DNA of 64,000 nucleotides from Bacillota bacterium (GCA_023443225.1 JAEZVF010000024.1:32414-96413); one strand, 5' to 3'. Shown: positions 1 to 8,900, numbered from the stretch's first letter. A program made the numbers and translations. Notes: generated from the sequence alone by a model not told the origin.

Positions 1-53
1 TCTATTGCATTAATCTTATCAAATTTTTTACTTACGTTAATAGCTTCAATCAT
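1..53 (-). CDS. ABC transporter ATP-binding protein, N-terminal end only
   Basis: Only the first 17 codons are in the window. The protein begins MIEAINVSKKFDKINAI, the usual first beta-strand of an ABC ATPase before the Walker A motif. The ATG has a strong ribosome binding site (GAGAGGGGG) and overlaps the stop of the GntR gene by a few bases, so the two are co-transcribed. A GntR gene of the YtrA type followed by an ABC ATPase is a common Firmicute arrangement. The substrate cannot be told from this fragment. Confidence 0.75.
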   Translation of the reverse strand, partial: MIEAINVSKKFDKINAI

Positions 54-423
54 CTTTATTCCCCCTCTCAAAGCCCTCTACTGCTTTATTTATAAAATCT
101 TCTTTTGTAATTCCAAAATCCTTTGCTTCTTTCACCAGATTAATTATGGAATCAAAGATTTCTTTTTTACGATCTTTAACTAAGCTGTCATTTGTAGCAA
201 TAAAATTGCCTTTTCCTTTTACGGAATAGATGTAACCTTCACGTTCTAATTCCATATAGGCCCTTTGAATGGTGTTCGGGTTAATGGATAGCTCCATGGC
301 AAGGTTTCGTACGGATGGAAGCTGGCTATCTGATTCAAGAACACCTTTTAATATAAGCTCCTGAAAACGTTCCACAATTTGCTCATAGATAGGACGTCGG
401 TCTTTATAATCTATAAAAATCAT
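46..423 (-). CDS. GntR-family (YtrA subfamily) transcriptional regulator
   Basis: A 125-residue DNA-binding repressor. Residues about 10-75 form the GntR winged helix (PIYEQI, LPSVRNLA, NPNTIQRAY, GYIYSVKGKG). The remaining 50 residues are a short helical tail, as in the YtrA subfamily, which lacks a large ligand domain. It overlaps the start of the ABC ATPase gene, so it probably controls its own transporter operon. A consensus promoter and a perfect inverted repeat lie just upstream. The effector is unknown. Confidence 0.9.
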   Translation of the reverse strand: MIFIDYKDRRPIYEQIVERFQELILKGVLESDSQLPSVRNLAMELSINPNTIQRAYMELEREGYIYSVKGKGNFIATNDSLVKDRKKEIFDSIINLVKEAKDFGITKEDFINKAVEGFERGNKDD

Positions 424-454
424 AGGCTTCTCCTTTCTTCATGTAATCAAGACG

Positions 455-470
455 TAGTATGTAGATACTA
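455..470. promoter_or_regulatory. Inverted repeat TAGTAT-N4-ATACTA, candidate GntR operator
   Basis: The two 6-base arms are perfectly complementary around GTAG. The site lies between the promoter at 517-545 and the GntR start codon at 423, where a repressor could block transcription. A related imperfect palindrome, CATACTA-N4-TACTATG, lies at 484-501. That the adjacent GntR protein binds here is inference. Confidence 0.5.
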
Positions 471-516
471 AAAATAGTTTAAGCATACTATCTGTACTAT
501 GAATGTTAATACAGTT

Positions 517-545
517 AATATACACGAGTAAGAATCATTTGTCAA
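517..545 (-). promoter_or_regulatory. Sigma-A promoter of the GntR/ABC operon
   Basis: On the minus strand a perfect -35 TTGACA (540-545) is followed by a 17-bp spacer and a -10 TATATT (517-522). The predicted transcript start is near 510, leaving a leader of about 87 bases that contains both candidate operators. Confidence 0.75.
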
Positions 546-763
546 GGCTAATTACTAATAAATACAATCCAGATTACTCAAACACCACAGCTTCTTATTT
601 TAAATTTATGTTTCTCAAAATACTGATTTGCCAGTAAAATACATAAAACAGATGAAAAACGACATCGAAAGAACTCCCTCCTAAGTGACAAGTTTTATTA
701 TCTCACTTGTCTTCTTAAAAGGGAGCATAGCAAACCCATAAAATAAACCATACCTCCATATTA

Positions 764-2041
764 TTACTGCATTAACCAAAGTTTATAAATTTTTTTCATA
801 CAGTATTCAAAGTCTATCCTTGCCACATCGTGATCGGTATAGATAGGTATTTCAGCAATCAAATCCTCACCAACATAATAATTAGCACTTCCTACGGGTG
901 TGTTCACATTAACCGGTGCTTGTATTATCTTGGGAACATGATAAACTACTTTTACTTGTTCATCCTTTCTCATTAAGAGGGAAATATCACCTTCATAATA
1001 AAGACCGACATAATTCTCCTGCCCGTCTTCTACTGGAATTGGTGTGAATTTCTTTTCTGCATTAAAAATTTGTTTAAATTCGTAATTCTCCATTCCATAA
1101 TCCATTAAGGTACTAGTATCACGCCATTTATAACTCTTATTAGGAGGCCAACCGCTTCCAAGTACCACAGATACAAAGGTTTTGTCATTCTTTGAAACTG
1201 CACCCACAAAACAATACCCCGCCTTATTCGTAAAACCAGTTTTAATACCGATTGCACCATCATAAAGATATAAGAATTTATCTTTATTACTAATGGAAAA
1301 TGATCGCTTTTTATCTACATCGCTAAATTGCCAACTCGAAGTATTCGTTATATCGATAAATTGTTTGTTCTTAATTGCATAACTAGCTATTTTGCCAAGT
1401 TCTACAGCTGTCGTATGATGATTTACTGCATCGAGACCATTTGGTGTTACAAAATTCGTATGCTTGCAACCCAATTCTTTTGCTTTCGCATTCATCATAG
1501 CAGCAAATCCTTCAACCGATCCTCCAACATGTTCTGCAATTGCCACTGCTACATCATTATGAGATTCTAACATAAGGGAATATAACAAGTCTTTTAACTG
1601 ATACCGTTCCCCTGCTTTAATATTAAGTTGTACATCCGGCATAGTGGAAGCATATTTTGAGACTGTAACAATATCATCCAGGTTTGCATTTTCTAATGTG
1701 ATAATACAGGTCATGATTTTTGTTGTACTTGCCATAGCCATTTCTGTAAACCCTTTTTTTTCATACAATACACGAGTGTTATCTGCATCCATAAGTACTG
1801 CGGATAATGCATGTAATTTTAAGTCTTTACCTTTTATTTCATTTGTTATAGGCGGATTACTTTTATCAGTTTTTTTGGAATCTATCATTCCTTCTGCAAA
1901 TTCTGTATCTTGATTTAAACTGTTAACATTAATATTTAGTGAATCCAGATATGATAGACGTTGTTGATAATATAGATGGGAAGTCAAACATAAAGCAGTC
2001 AGAGTTAACAGGATAGTAATAATTTTATTTTTCAATTTCAA
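764..2041 (-). CDS. D-alanyl-D-alanine carboxypeptidase (DacF/PBP5-like)
   Basis: A 425-residue low-molecular-weight penicillin-binding protein of peptidase family S11, which trims the terminal D-Ala from peptidoglycan stem peptides outside the membrane. The N-terminus is a signal or anchor segment (residues about 7-25). All three active-site motifs are visible: SxxK as STTK, SxN as SHN in LESHNDVAVA, and KTG in GIKTGFTNKAGYC. A C-terminal beta-rich domain follows. It is one of two S11 enzymes here (the other is at 31705-32877). It stands alone and has its own promoter. Confidence 0.93.
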   Translation of the reverse strand: MKLKNKIITILLTLTALCLTSHLYYQQRLSYLDSLNINVNSLNQDTEFAEGMIDSKKTDKSNPPITNEIKGKDLKLHALSAVLMDADNTRVLYEKKGFTEMAMASTTKIMTCIITLENANLDDIVTVSKYASTMPDVQLNIKAGERYQLKDLLYSLMLESHNDVAVAIAEHVGGSVEGFAAMMNAKAKELGCKHTNFVTPNGLDAVNHHTTAVELGKIASYAIKNKQFIDITNTSSWQFSDVDKKRSFSISNKDKFLYLYDGAIGIKTGFTNKAGYCFVGAVSKNDKTFVSVVLGSGWPPNKSYKWRDTSTLMDYGMENYEFKQIFNAEKKFTPIPVEDGQENYVGLYYEGDISLLMRKDEQVKVVYHVPKIIQAPVNVNTPVGSANYYVGEDLIAEIPIYTDHDVARIDFEYCMKKIYKLWLMQ

Positions 2042-2068
2042 TCATCCTAATAATGTACTTAATTCAAT

Positions 2069-2097
2069 TTTATAATTTATTTTCAAATAATATGCAA
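2069..2097 (-). promoter_or_regulatory. Likely sigma-A promoter of the dacF-like gene
   Basis: On the minus strand, TTGCAT (2092-2097), a 17-bp spacer and TATAAA (2069-2074). The predicted start is near 2062, about 20 bases before the ATG. Confidence 0.45.
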
Positions 2098-2209
2098 GGA
2101 ATCCCTGTATAAACATAATAATATTTCCGTTTAGTGCATGGTTCTAAATGAATCGCAAAATCTAAAAACACCTGTGGGGTTATTACTTTAGGCTTTATAA
2201 TAAAACTTA

Positions 2210-2238
2210 GGGTATGTAATGTCAGACATTACATACCC
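2210..2238 (-). terminator. 13-bp perfect hairpin after the chemotaxis receptor gene
   Basis: Arms 2210-2222 and 2226-2238 are perfectly complementary around a 3-base loop, about 70 bases beyond the receptor stop codon. On the minus strand it is followed by a moderately T-rich stretch (TAAGTTTTATTAT). Confidence 0.6.
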
Positions 2239-2308
2239 CAAAATTTATTAAGAGTCTTACTTTAAACCAACAGACACTTTTTACACAATGAATCTGTTAC
2301 TATTTAAT

Positions 2309-4000
2309 TTAAATATGGAAGAACTCTATCATTTCATTTAATCGATTAACACTGATCTTATTTTCTTTTGCCTGGCCAACCAGTTCCTCCGTCTTATGTG
2401 ATATTTCCAGTACTTTATCTGCAATATCAGTGGTACCTTCCGCTCCTTCACCTGCAGCATTTGTAATTTCATCAATTGCACTTCGAATCTGTTTTATAGA
2501 ATCGTATAATGTATTTGATACATATTTGATTTCTGATACAATCGTTTGAACCATATCTGCATCGGTATTATATTGTGTACTGGTATGAATTAACATATCA
2601 TAATCCTTAAGTACTTGATTATCCATGAAATCTAACATTTCTTTGGAATCCTCAACGACACTTACTACAGCATCCGATACACTATTAATAATCTCGGTTA
2701 TTTGTGATACCGCAGATTTTGAATTCTCGGCAAGCATCCTGATTTCATCTGCTACCACCGAGAAACCTTTTCCTGCTTCACCTGCACGTGCAGCTTCAAT
2801 TGCAGCGTTTAACGCCAGCAAATTGGTTTGTGAGGTGATTTCTAAAATAGTATTGGATAATAACCGGATTTCTTCAATTGCACTTGTCTTCTTTATGGAT
2901 TCTCTTAATTGTTTATTCGTTTTTTCATATATGGTAACAGCATTTTGTTTGGAAAAATCGGTATCCTTTTTTAATTTTGTAGCTCTTTCCTTAATCTCTT
3001 TTACAATTGCTTCTCCAGAAATTGCTTTGTCCCTCATTTGAACAACATCCGATTCAATCTCAGAGGTGGAAGCATTCATTTCCTCCGTTGCTGCTGACGT
3101 TTGTTGCATGCCTGCAGACAATTGCATGGTAGTCGCTGATATTGTCTCGAGATTAGAATGCAAGCTTTCTGTATAATCCATAGCAGTAATTGCAGATTGC
3201 TCTACTTTATTTGTCTCTTCTTTAATACCATGGATAATATTTGATATTTTATACTGCATTTGAGAAGAAGAATTTATCATATCTCCAACTTCATCTTTTC
3301 GTTTTAATAATGATTCTTCAAATTTATGATTGAATTCACCCATTTCCATGGATTTTATATGTTCTTTCGTTAAAACAATTCCCTTTGAAATTGTCTTGCC
3401 TACTATGTAAGATACCAATATACCAACAAGTAAAAAACCTACTGATAAAAGAATAACTACTTCCATTATATCATTGACTTTTCCCTGAATAACATCCGTA
3501 TAGACACCAACAAACCACATACCAACGGTAGAACCCGTTGCATCTTTAATCGGAACATAATAGGTCTGTGCAGGCCGTTCTAGAATGACAGCTTTTCCAT
3601 CATAGGAATTACCTTCCTCTAAAACCGTTTTAATGACTTCATCAGAAGCTTTTGTGTTAATTTGCCTTATACCATCCTTTTCTACATTAGTAGAAATCCT
3701 AGTATCGCTCATAAAAATAGTAGCTAACACCTCTGTGTTTTCAGTGAACTCATGAATGATATCATAATTTTCATTAATCAATACATCACCTTTAAATAAT
3801 TGATTCGCTTCAATAGTCCAGTCACCAGGATACTTTGCTTCCAATAGACTAAGTCCCATGTTAGAATAGTTTTTAAGTTCATCATGTGTATTTTCCTCTA
3901 ACGTTTTTTTAACTTCAGAATAAAAAAACCAGTTGGTGATAACGGTAAGGATAGTTATTAAAACAACTGAAGATAGCATGATTTTCCATTTGATTTTCAT
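2309..4000 (-). CDS. Methyl-accepting chemotaxis protein with extracellular Cache-type sensor
   Basis: A 563-residue chemoreceptor. Membrane segment 1 is at residues about 7-27. The extracellular Cache-like sensor (about 30-165) contains RQINTKASDEVIKTVLEEG and a GMWFVGVY strand. Membrane segment 2 is at about 180-202, followed by HAMP. The cytoplasmic signalling hairpin has the conserved tip TSQTNLLALNAAIEAARAGE and GKGFSVVADEIR. It would feed CheA/CheW and flagellar switching. The receptor at 13432-15135 shares the sensor type. Upstream is an extended -10 promoter with a Crp/Fnr-like palindrome, so expression is probably conditional. The ligand is unknown. Confidence 0.93.
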   Translation of the reverse strand: MKIKWKIMLSSVVLITILTVITNWFFYSEVKKTLEENTHDELKNYSNMGLSLLEAKYPGDWTIEANQLFKGDVLINENYDIIHEFTENTEVLATIFMSDTRISTNVEKDGIRQINTKASDEVIKTVLEEGNSYDGKAVILERPAQTYYVPIKDATGSTVGMWFVGVYTDVIQGKVNDIMEVVILLSVGFLLVGILVSYIVGKTISKGIVLTKEHIKSMEMGEFNHKFEESLLKRKDEVGDMINSSSQMQYKISNIIHGIKEETNKVEQSAITAMDYTESLHSNLETISATTMQLSAGMQQTSAATEEMNASTSEIESDVVQMRDKAISGEAIVKEIKERATKLKKDTDFSKQNAVTIYEKTNKQLRESIKKTSAIEEIRLLSNTILEITSQTNLLALNAAIEAARAGEAGKGFSVVADEIRMLAENSKSAVSQITEIINSVSDAVVSVVEDSKEMLDFMDNQVLKDYDMLIHTSTQYNTDADMVQTIVSEIKYVSNTLYDSIKQIRSAIDEITNAAGEGAEGTTDIADKVLEISHKTEELVGQAKENKISVNRLNEMIEFFHI

Positions 4001-4094
4001 ATAATTTCAATCCTTTCCTGTTCAGATATTTAATTATTAGAATATCAAAAAACTAAATGGATTTTCTTTAGTATTATTTGGTACCCTTTTAACG

Positions 4095-4138
4095 ATTATA
4101 CCACCACAGTAATCGTTTGTATGTGACTTAGTCACATA
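4095..4138 (-). promoter_or_regulatory. Activator-type promoter of the chemotaxis receptor: palindrome plus extended -10
   Basis: On the minus strand, TATAAT (4095-4100) is preceded by TGG, an extended -10, and has no good -35. A 19-bp palindrome (TATGTGACT, one centre base, AGTCACATA) spans 4120-4138. Its centre is 29 bases upstream of the -10, near -41 relative to the predicted start. That is where Crp/Fnr-family class II activators sit. The core TGTGA-N5-TCACA recurs at 41470 and 43516. Confidence 0.6.
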
Positions 4139-4171
4139 AATATAGTATTGTTCCCACCAAATAACTACACT

Positions 4172-4885
4172 TTAATCCAGATAGGGAAGTTCTGTAACGA
4201 ATGTATAAAATTCTTTCATACTTCCCTGTCTGTACTTTGAAATATCTTCATTTTTTTCATTAATAATATTTTCATTCAATAAAAATGTATCCATACCAAG
4301 CTTTGAAACACACATATCTTCACTCACATCATTGCCAATCATGATACAGTCTTTTATATTACTATTACATTTTTCTAAAATTTCTTTATAATATTCTAAG
4401 TTCGGTTTACAGTAACTGGAATTCTCATAGGTAGTAATCACATCAAAATCTTCCGGATTTAGTCCCGCCCAATTTATACGAGCTAAGGTTGCTATCTCTG
4501 GGAAGATTGGATTTGTAGCAAGAATAAGGCGATATTTCTTTTCTTTTAGTATTCTTACACATTCTCCTGCCAATGGGGTAGGATTCGTAGCATCCTTAAC
4601 TTTATGGAACTCATTTTCATAGAAAGAGATAAAGTGCTGTTCTGAATCGCGAATATGTTCTCCATAAATATTTACAAAAGTGTCCCAGAATCTCTCCCTG
4701 TTCGTGGTAGTTCCATCATTTGAAACCATGGATTTTATTCCTTCCCAAACGGAATTCAAAAGCTTTTTTGCATCGTATCCAAGTAAGTTACTGACTTTGG
4801 CAAGCTCATTAAAATATTTTTTAATAAAAAACTCCTGATCCATAGGTAATAAGGTTCCATCCAAATCAAATAAAAACGTCTTCAT
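4172..4885 (-). CDS. HAD-superfamily hydrolase
   Basis: A 237-residue haloacid dehalogenase-type phosphatase, probably cytoplasmic. Motif I is FDLDGTLLP, with nucleophile D7 and acid D9. The motif II strand is LILATNP, the motif III lysine is in SSYCKPNLEYY, and motif IV is MIGNDVSEDM. The helical cap lies between motifs I and II (about residues 15-100), as in the phosphoglycolate phosphatase group. ATG follows AGGAG. It is a single gene without functional context, and the substrate cannot be assigned. Confidence 0.85.
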   Translation of the reverse strand: MKTFLFDLDGTLLPMDQEFFIKKYFNELAKVSNLLGYDAKKLLNSVWEGIKSMVSNDGTTTNRERFWDTFVNIYGEHIRDSEQHFISFYENEFHKVKDATNPTPLAGECVRILKEKKYRLILATNPIFPEIATLARINWAGLNPEDFDVITTYENSSYCKPNLEYYKEILEKCNSNIKDCIMIGNDVSEDMCVSKLGMDTFLLNENIINEKNEDISKYRQGSMKEFYTFVTELPYLD

Positions 4886-4930
4886 AACTATACTCCTATC
4901 TTTGACTGTTCTTTCTGTTAAGTTATATCA

Positions 4931-4981
4931 ATGGTTTTGGTGTCATAGGCAAATCAAAAATGCTTATGACACCAAAACCAT
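4931..4981 (-). terminator. Long hairpin downstream of the XRE-membrane gene
   Basis: A 17-bp perfect stem (4931-4947 with 4965-4981) extends to about 20 bp with a G-U pair, around an 11-base loop. It lies 75 bases after the stop of the gene at 5056. No clear T-run follows on either strand, so it could be a terminator, an mRNA-stabilising 3' structure or a small repeat element. Confidence 0.45.
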
Positions 4982-5055
4982 GGATTCGTTTCTTTCAAAT
5001 TATTATCAGTATGAGATTATTATAGTCAATTCAAAAAGTATTCGCAACTATATTT

Positions 5056-5934
5056 TTACAAGGTTTTTTGCCTGCTATTTTGTTTGATGAAGCCAACCAA
5101 TACAAAAACTCCAGCAATGCACAGTAAGATAAAAGCGGATAAAAAAATTGAAATATTAGCAGTATTCCGTATTGATAGGGTAGAATCATATCCAGATGCA
5201 ATTGCGTTTGTAATTGCTTCTCCAGGGATACATAATAATGCGGCGATTGCAAGTGTCAGCCAAAGTTTCATTTTCTTATACTTATAAAATACTACAATCA
5301 ACCAAAGTATGAACAGCCATGTGAAAGAAATTGGCATTGCAACACTCCATAACCATTCTGGTCGCAAAGAATCCTTACCGGTGACATATTGAATAACTGC
5401 TAAAAAAGGTAAAATTAATACCGTCAAAAAACGAAGACTAACCAAAAATCCATGACCTTTGTACAGCATCGGTGGTATTAATAAACTGCCGCCAAACACA
5501 CAACTGGCAGCTACGATATAAAACCATGATAAACCTTGTTCAGTTGCTATATTTACGATAAAACATATAAATACTGCTAGAAACAGAGAGATACCCAATA
5601 TCCATGAAAATATTCTACCAATACTATGTTCTTTCCTTTTTATCACATGATCTGCATATTCGAGAACCCTTGTTACAGAATTGTTTTGCATGTCTTCCTC
5701 ACATAATTCTATTGATTCTTCACTCTTACTTTCACCGTCAAGCAGTTCATTTACGGAAACACCAAGAATTTCAGATAAAGGCTTTAGCATACTAATATCA
5801 GGATATCCTGCACCTCTTTCCCATTTTGATACCGCTTTATCTGTTACCCCAAGCTTATCTGCAAGTTCCTTTTGTGTTAATTGCTTGTTTTTCCTCAGCA
5901 TACTTATGTATGTAGCAATCTTTTGATTATTCAT
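5056..5934 (-). CDS. XRE-family regulator with C-terminal membrane domain
   Basis: A 292-residue protein. Residues about 5-62 are a Cro/C1-type helix-turn-helix (LTQKELADKLGVTDKAVSKWERG). After an acidic linker, residues about 105-285 contain roughly six hydrophobic segments that should span the membrane. Such fusions are common in clostridia and may couple membrane or cell-envelope stress to gene control. The first helix is in the correct register at the annotated ATG. A short inverted repeat (GCCTG/CAGGC) sits just upstream of the start. Target genes are unknown. Confidence 0.85.
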   Translation of the reverse strand: MNNQKIATYISMLRKNKQLTQKELADKLGVTDKAVSKWERGAGYPDISMLKPLSEILGVSVNELLDGESKSEESIELCEEDMQNNSVTRVLEYADHVIKRKEHSIGRIFSWILGISLFLAVFICFIVNIATEQGLSWFYIVAASCVFGGSLLIPPMLYKGHGFLVSLRFLTVLILPFLAVIQYVTGKDSLRPEWLWSVAMPISFTWLFILWLIVVFYKYKKMKLWLTLAIAALLCIPGEAITNAIASGYDSTLSIRNTANISIFLSAFILLCIAGVFVLVGFIKQNSRQKTL

Positions 5935-6103
5935 TTCAGACTCCCATCTGCCTGATTTGACAGGCTTTTAAAAATAGAGCTTCCCGCCCCTTTGCATTAA
6001 TACTACTTACTTACCTTACTTCCTGCAACCTACTTTTCGAATAGACTCAAGTAAACGAATCGTAGAGTTGCAGTTTCGATATCTCGAATTACACAGAATT
6101 TAT

Positions 6104-6910
6104 TTATTCTGCTTCATCTTCAAAAGGAACTAGTATTTCTGTTATATAATTATTGGGATTGCCTTTGAATATCATTCCAGGTCCTTTTACATAAATCTCT
6201 CTGGAAGGTAATACACATTTTAAATTATTAAGTTTCGCATAATCAATGATTGTTTTATACGCTTTGCCTATTTCATCATAAGGGCCATAATGAACCGTAT
6301 GAATTGCTTTTATTTCAGGTAATTCCTTGGTTTCTATATTGGAATTGTCTATTTTCTTTTTTGTAGGGACGCAAACTTCAATATCAACAATTTCCTTATA
6401 CCCTTCCTCATAATAACAATTAAATGGAGTTCCACATCCATTACCTTTTAAATTTTTGTAGATTTCGGCGATATATTTACCAAGTTCGGAATACTTACCA
6501 TGATAACGTATGGATGCAACCAAAACTGGTGCTACTATTCTAATATCTACTTGATAGTTCATAAGATTCTTCTCTTTACTATTGGAATGTATAAAGAGAT
6601 CAATTTCTTTTAATAAGGCTTTTTCTTTGTCAATTTTCTTTTGAATGATGGCTTTCTTTTCTTCTAAAATATAAGGCAAGTCACTCTTGCTCTGATATAT
6701 CTTAAGAACATCTTTTAATTCCATGATTGAAAAATTCAGCTTTCTTAGTAGTACAATTAACATAGCCTTATCATAATCCTCTTCACTATAATACCGATAG
6801 CCATTCTCTTGATTACGATAAGAAGGATTTAATATATTCTCTTCATCATAATAGCGCAGTGTCTTCACACTAAGTTCGGTAATCTTTGAAAATTCCCCTA
6901 TTTTATACAT
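6104..6910 (-). CDS. MerR-family regulator with GyrI-like effector domain
   Basis: A BmrR-like activator of about 268 residues. The N-terminal winged helix begins MYKIGEFSKITELSVKTLRY and includes the RYYDEE motif. A coiled coil is at about 75-110. A GyrI-like ligand-binding domain (about 120-265) follows, with YHGKYSELG and VHYGPYDEIG. I chose the ATG at 6910 because GAGGT sits 5 bases before it; an ATG 12 bases upstream would overlap the ribosome binding site. These proteins bind lipophilic compounds and switch on efflux or detoxification genes by remodelling promoters with long spacers. The aldo/keto reductase gene lies just upstream on the same strand. Confidence 0.88.
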   Translation of the reverse strand: MYKIGEFSKITELSVKTLRYYDEENILNPSYRNQENGYRYYSEEDYDKAMLIVLLRKLNFSIMELKDVLKIYQSKSDLPYILEEKKAIIQKKIDKEKALLKEIDLFIHSNSKEKNLMNYQVDIRIVAPVLVASIRYHGKYSELGKYIAEIYKNLKGNGCGTPFNCYYEEGYKEIVDIEVCVPTKKKIDNSNIETKELPEIKAIHTVHYGPYDEIGKAYKTIIDYAKLNNLKCVLPSREIYVKGPGMIFKGNPNNYITEILVPFEDEAE

Positions 6911-6979
6911 CATCCACCTCATTTGCAGTATAAACTATCCCCTATATTAGAAAACCTAGAATAGACTTTATAATATTCT

Positions 6980-7858
6980 TTAGAAACCAACAACCTGAAA
7001 TTTTCTTGGAACATCCGGTGCATCCCCGACTCTTCCAAAGGATTTTAAAGTTGCTATTTGCTGCATATCCTCATCTGTTATATTGAAATCAAATACATCT
7101 GCGTTATTTGCAATTCTTTCCTTCTGTGATGATTTCGGAATTGGAATAACACTATTTTGCAAGGCAAAGCGGATGCATATTTGGGCAATCGTTTTCTGAT
7201 ACTTTTCAGCCATATCGATCAGAATCTGGTGCTCAAATGCCTGTCCCTGAATTAATGGACTCCAGGCTTCTATTTGTATTTTATGACGATAACAATAAGC
7301 ACGTAATTCTTCCTCTACACATTGTGGGTTAAATTGTATCTGATTGACCATAGGCTTAATTCTCCCTTGTTGCATAAGAATTTCCAAATGGTTTTCCATA
7401 AAATTACTCACCCCAATTGCACGGATTTTCCCTTCTTCATATAACTTCTCAAAAGCACGCCAAGTATCTAATATATCTTCTTCATAATGATCTTTATGTT
7501 CCTCAATTACCGGCCAGTGAATTAAATATAAATCCAAGTAATCCATCTGTAAGCGTTTCAACGATTCCTCAAAGGACAGTAACGTTTTCTTATATCCATG
7601 ATCCGCATTTGGAAGTTTACTCGTTACAAACACATCTTCTCTTGCTATATTAACTTTTTTTAATCCTCTTCCAACTCCAATTTCATTAAAATAAGCTGCA
7701 GCAGTATCTATGTGACGGTATCCGCAATTAATTGCATGATACACTGCTTCATCCACTACCTCATCCGGCATTTTCCAGGTTCCAAATCCAATACATGGTA
7801 TTTGGACTCCATTGTATAAAGTATATGTTGACGATAAATTCGTTCCAATTTGATTCAT
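6980..7858 (-). CDS. Aldo/keto reductase
   Basis: A 292-residue NADPH-dependent carbonyl reductase with a TIM-barrel fold, cytoplasmic. Visible catalytic elements are HIDTAAAYFNE (Asp and Tyr), the lysine in TSKLPNADHGYKK and the histidine in DLYLIHWP. The C-terminal NADP-binding signature is IPIPKSSQKERI. It resembles the 2,5-diketo-gluconate/methylglyoxal reductase group. It ends 70 bases before the MerR gene and may be co-transcribed with it, which would fit an aldehyde-response role (inference). Confidence 0.92.
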   Translation of the reverse strand: MNQIGTNLSSTYTLYNGVQIPCIGFGTWKMPDEVVDEAVYHAINCGYRHIDTAAAYFNEIGVGRGLKKVNIAREDVFVTSKLPNADHGYKKTLLSFEESLKRLQMDYLDLYLIHWPVIEEHKDHYEEDILDTWRAFEKLYEEGKIRAIGVSNFMENHLEILMQQGRIKPMVNQIQFNPQCVEEELRAYCYRHKIQIEAWSPLIQGQAFEHQILIDMAEKYQKTIAQICIRFALQNSVIPIPKSSQKERIANNADVFDFNITDEDMQQIATLKSFGRVGDAPDVPRKFQVVGF

Positions 7859-7955
7859 CTTAAAATCATCCCTTCTTACTATGTTGTTATATTATATTCT
7901 AACACAAATTTGATAAATTGAACATGTGTAATACATAAGATACTATTATTAACCA

Positions 7956-7984
7956 TTGTTTCTGATCCCATTCTTTTGTATAAT
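7956..7984 (+). promoter_or_regulatory. Sigma-A promoter of the DNA glycosylase gene
   Basis: TTGTTT (7956-7961), 17-bp spacer, TATAAT (7979-7984). The predicted start is near 7991, before the ATG at 8015. The in-frame ATG at 7976 lies within this promoter and is excluded as a start. Confidence 0.7.
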
Positions 7985-8014
7985 AATGAAAGATTACCAG
8001 ATAGGAAGGATACT

Positions 8015-8875
8015 ATGAAAATAACGGAAGATAGCAATCATATTATCGTAACGGAGTTAGATGATTTCTCATTGTCACAGACATTAGAATGTGGACAGTG
8101 TTTTCGCTACACAAAACTAGAGAATGATCATTATCTCATTGTTGCAAAAGGTAAACTCCTTGATATTGAACAAACTGCTAATGGATTGTATTTTTATCAC
8201 ACTACATTAACCGAATTTAATGAAATATGGCAGGATTATTTTGACCTCACTACAGATTATAAAAAGATCAAGAATTATTTAATACATAAGGACGTTAAAA
8301 TGAAGGATATCATTCAAACAGGAGCCGGCATAAGAATCTTAAATCAGGATTTTGTTGAAACTCTTATTTCCTTTATTATTTCACAAAATAAACAGATCCC
8401 TCAGATTAAGCAGGTTGTGGAAACCATTTGTGTAAAATATGGAACTTACCTTAGTGAGTATAATGGTAAAAAATACTATACATTTCCATCCATAGAGAAA
8501 TTAAGTACCATTACGGAAGAACAATTTCGGGAATGCAAGGCAGGTTTTCGTGCTAAATATCTTGTAGATGCATGTTCAAAATTAGCAGATGGTTCCATAT
8601 GTGAGTCTAATTTAAAAACCCTTTCTGCGCTTGATATGCGTAACAAACTATGTACCATAAAAGGTGTCGGTGTCAAGGTCTCTAATTGCGTATTATTGTA
8701 TGGTTTGAAACAAAAAGATGCATTTCCCATCGATGTATGGATAAAGAGAATCATGGAAAATCTATACTTTAAAGAAGAGACAAAAACAGATATCATTCAA
8801 GCCTTTGCAGAAGAAAAGTTTGGTCATTATGGAGGTTATGCCCAACAGTATTTATTCTATTATTCCAGAAGTTAA
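8015..8875 (+). CDS. 8-oxoguanine DNA glycosylase/AP lyase (OGG family)
   Basis: A 286-residue base-excision repair enzyme of the HhH-GPD superfamily, removing oxidised guanine. The N-terminal domain has the OGG signature SQTLECGQCFRY. The helix-hairpin-helix is IKGVGVKVSNCVLLYG, whose lysine aligns with the catalytic lysine of OGG1, followed by DAFPIDVW with the catalytic aspartate. The ATG at 8015 follows GGAAGGATACT. It is one of few plus-strand genes and is divergent from the aldo/keto reductase. Confidence 0.92.
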   Translation: MKITEDSNHIIVTELDDFSLSQTLECGQCFRYTKLENDHYLIVAKGKLLDIEQTANGLYFYHTTLTEFNEIWQDYFDLTTDYKKIKNYLIHKDVKMKDIIQTGAGIRILNQDFVETLISFIISQNKQIPQIKQVVETICVKYGTYLSEYNGKKYYTFPSIEKLSTITEEQFRECKAGFRAKYLVDACSKLADGSICESNLKTLSALDMRNKLCTIKGVGVKVSNCVLLYGLKQKDAFPIDVWIKRIMENLYFKEETKTDIIQAFAEEKFGHYGGYAQQYLFYYSRS

Positions 8876-8900
8876 AATTAAAAATAGGTAAATCTAGAAA

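Larger units (their letters stand above)
424..763. other. Intergenic region, GntR operon control and dacF 3' end
   Basis: This 340-base gap holds the GntR promoter and operator candidates (455-545). It also holds a weak inverted repeat near 684-710 (GACAAGT/ACTTGTC arms on the minus strand), downstream of the carboxypeptidase gene and without a T-run. I see no gene in it. Confidence 0.5.

Noticed and set aside
4902..5087. Plus-strand frame of 61 codons across the 4931-4981 hairpin
   Set aside because: It crosses a long hairpin and overlaps the XRE gene. Nothing supports translation.
7976..8014. Upstream ATG for the DNA glycosylase
   Set aside because: It overlaps the -10 element at 7979-7984 and lacks a ribosome binding site. 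The ATG at 8015 follows GGAAGG.
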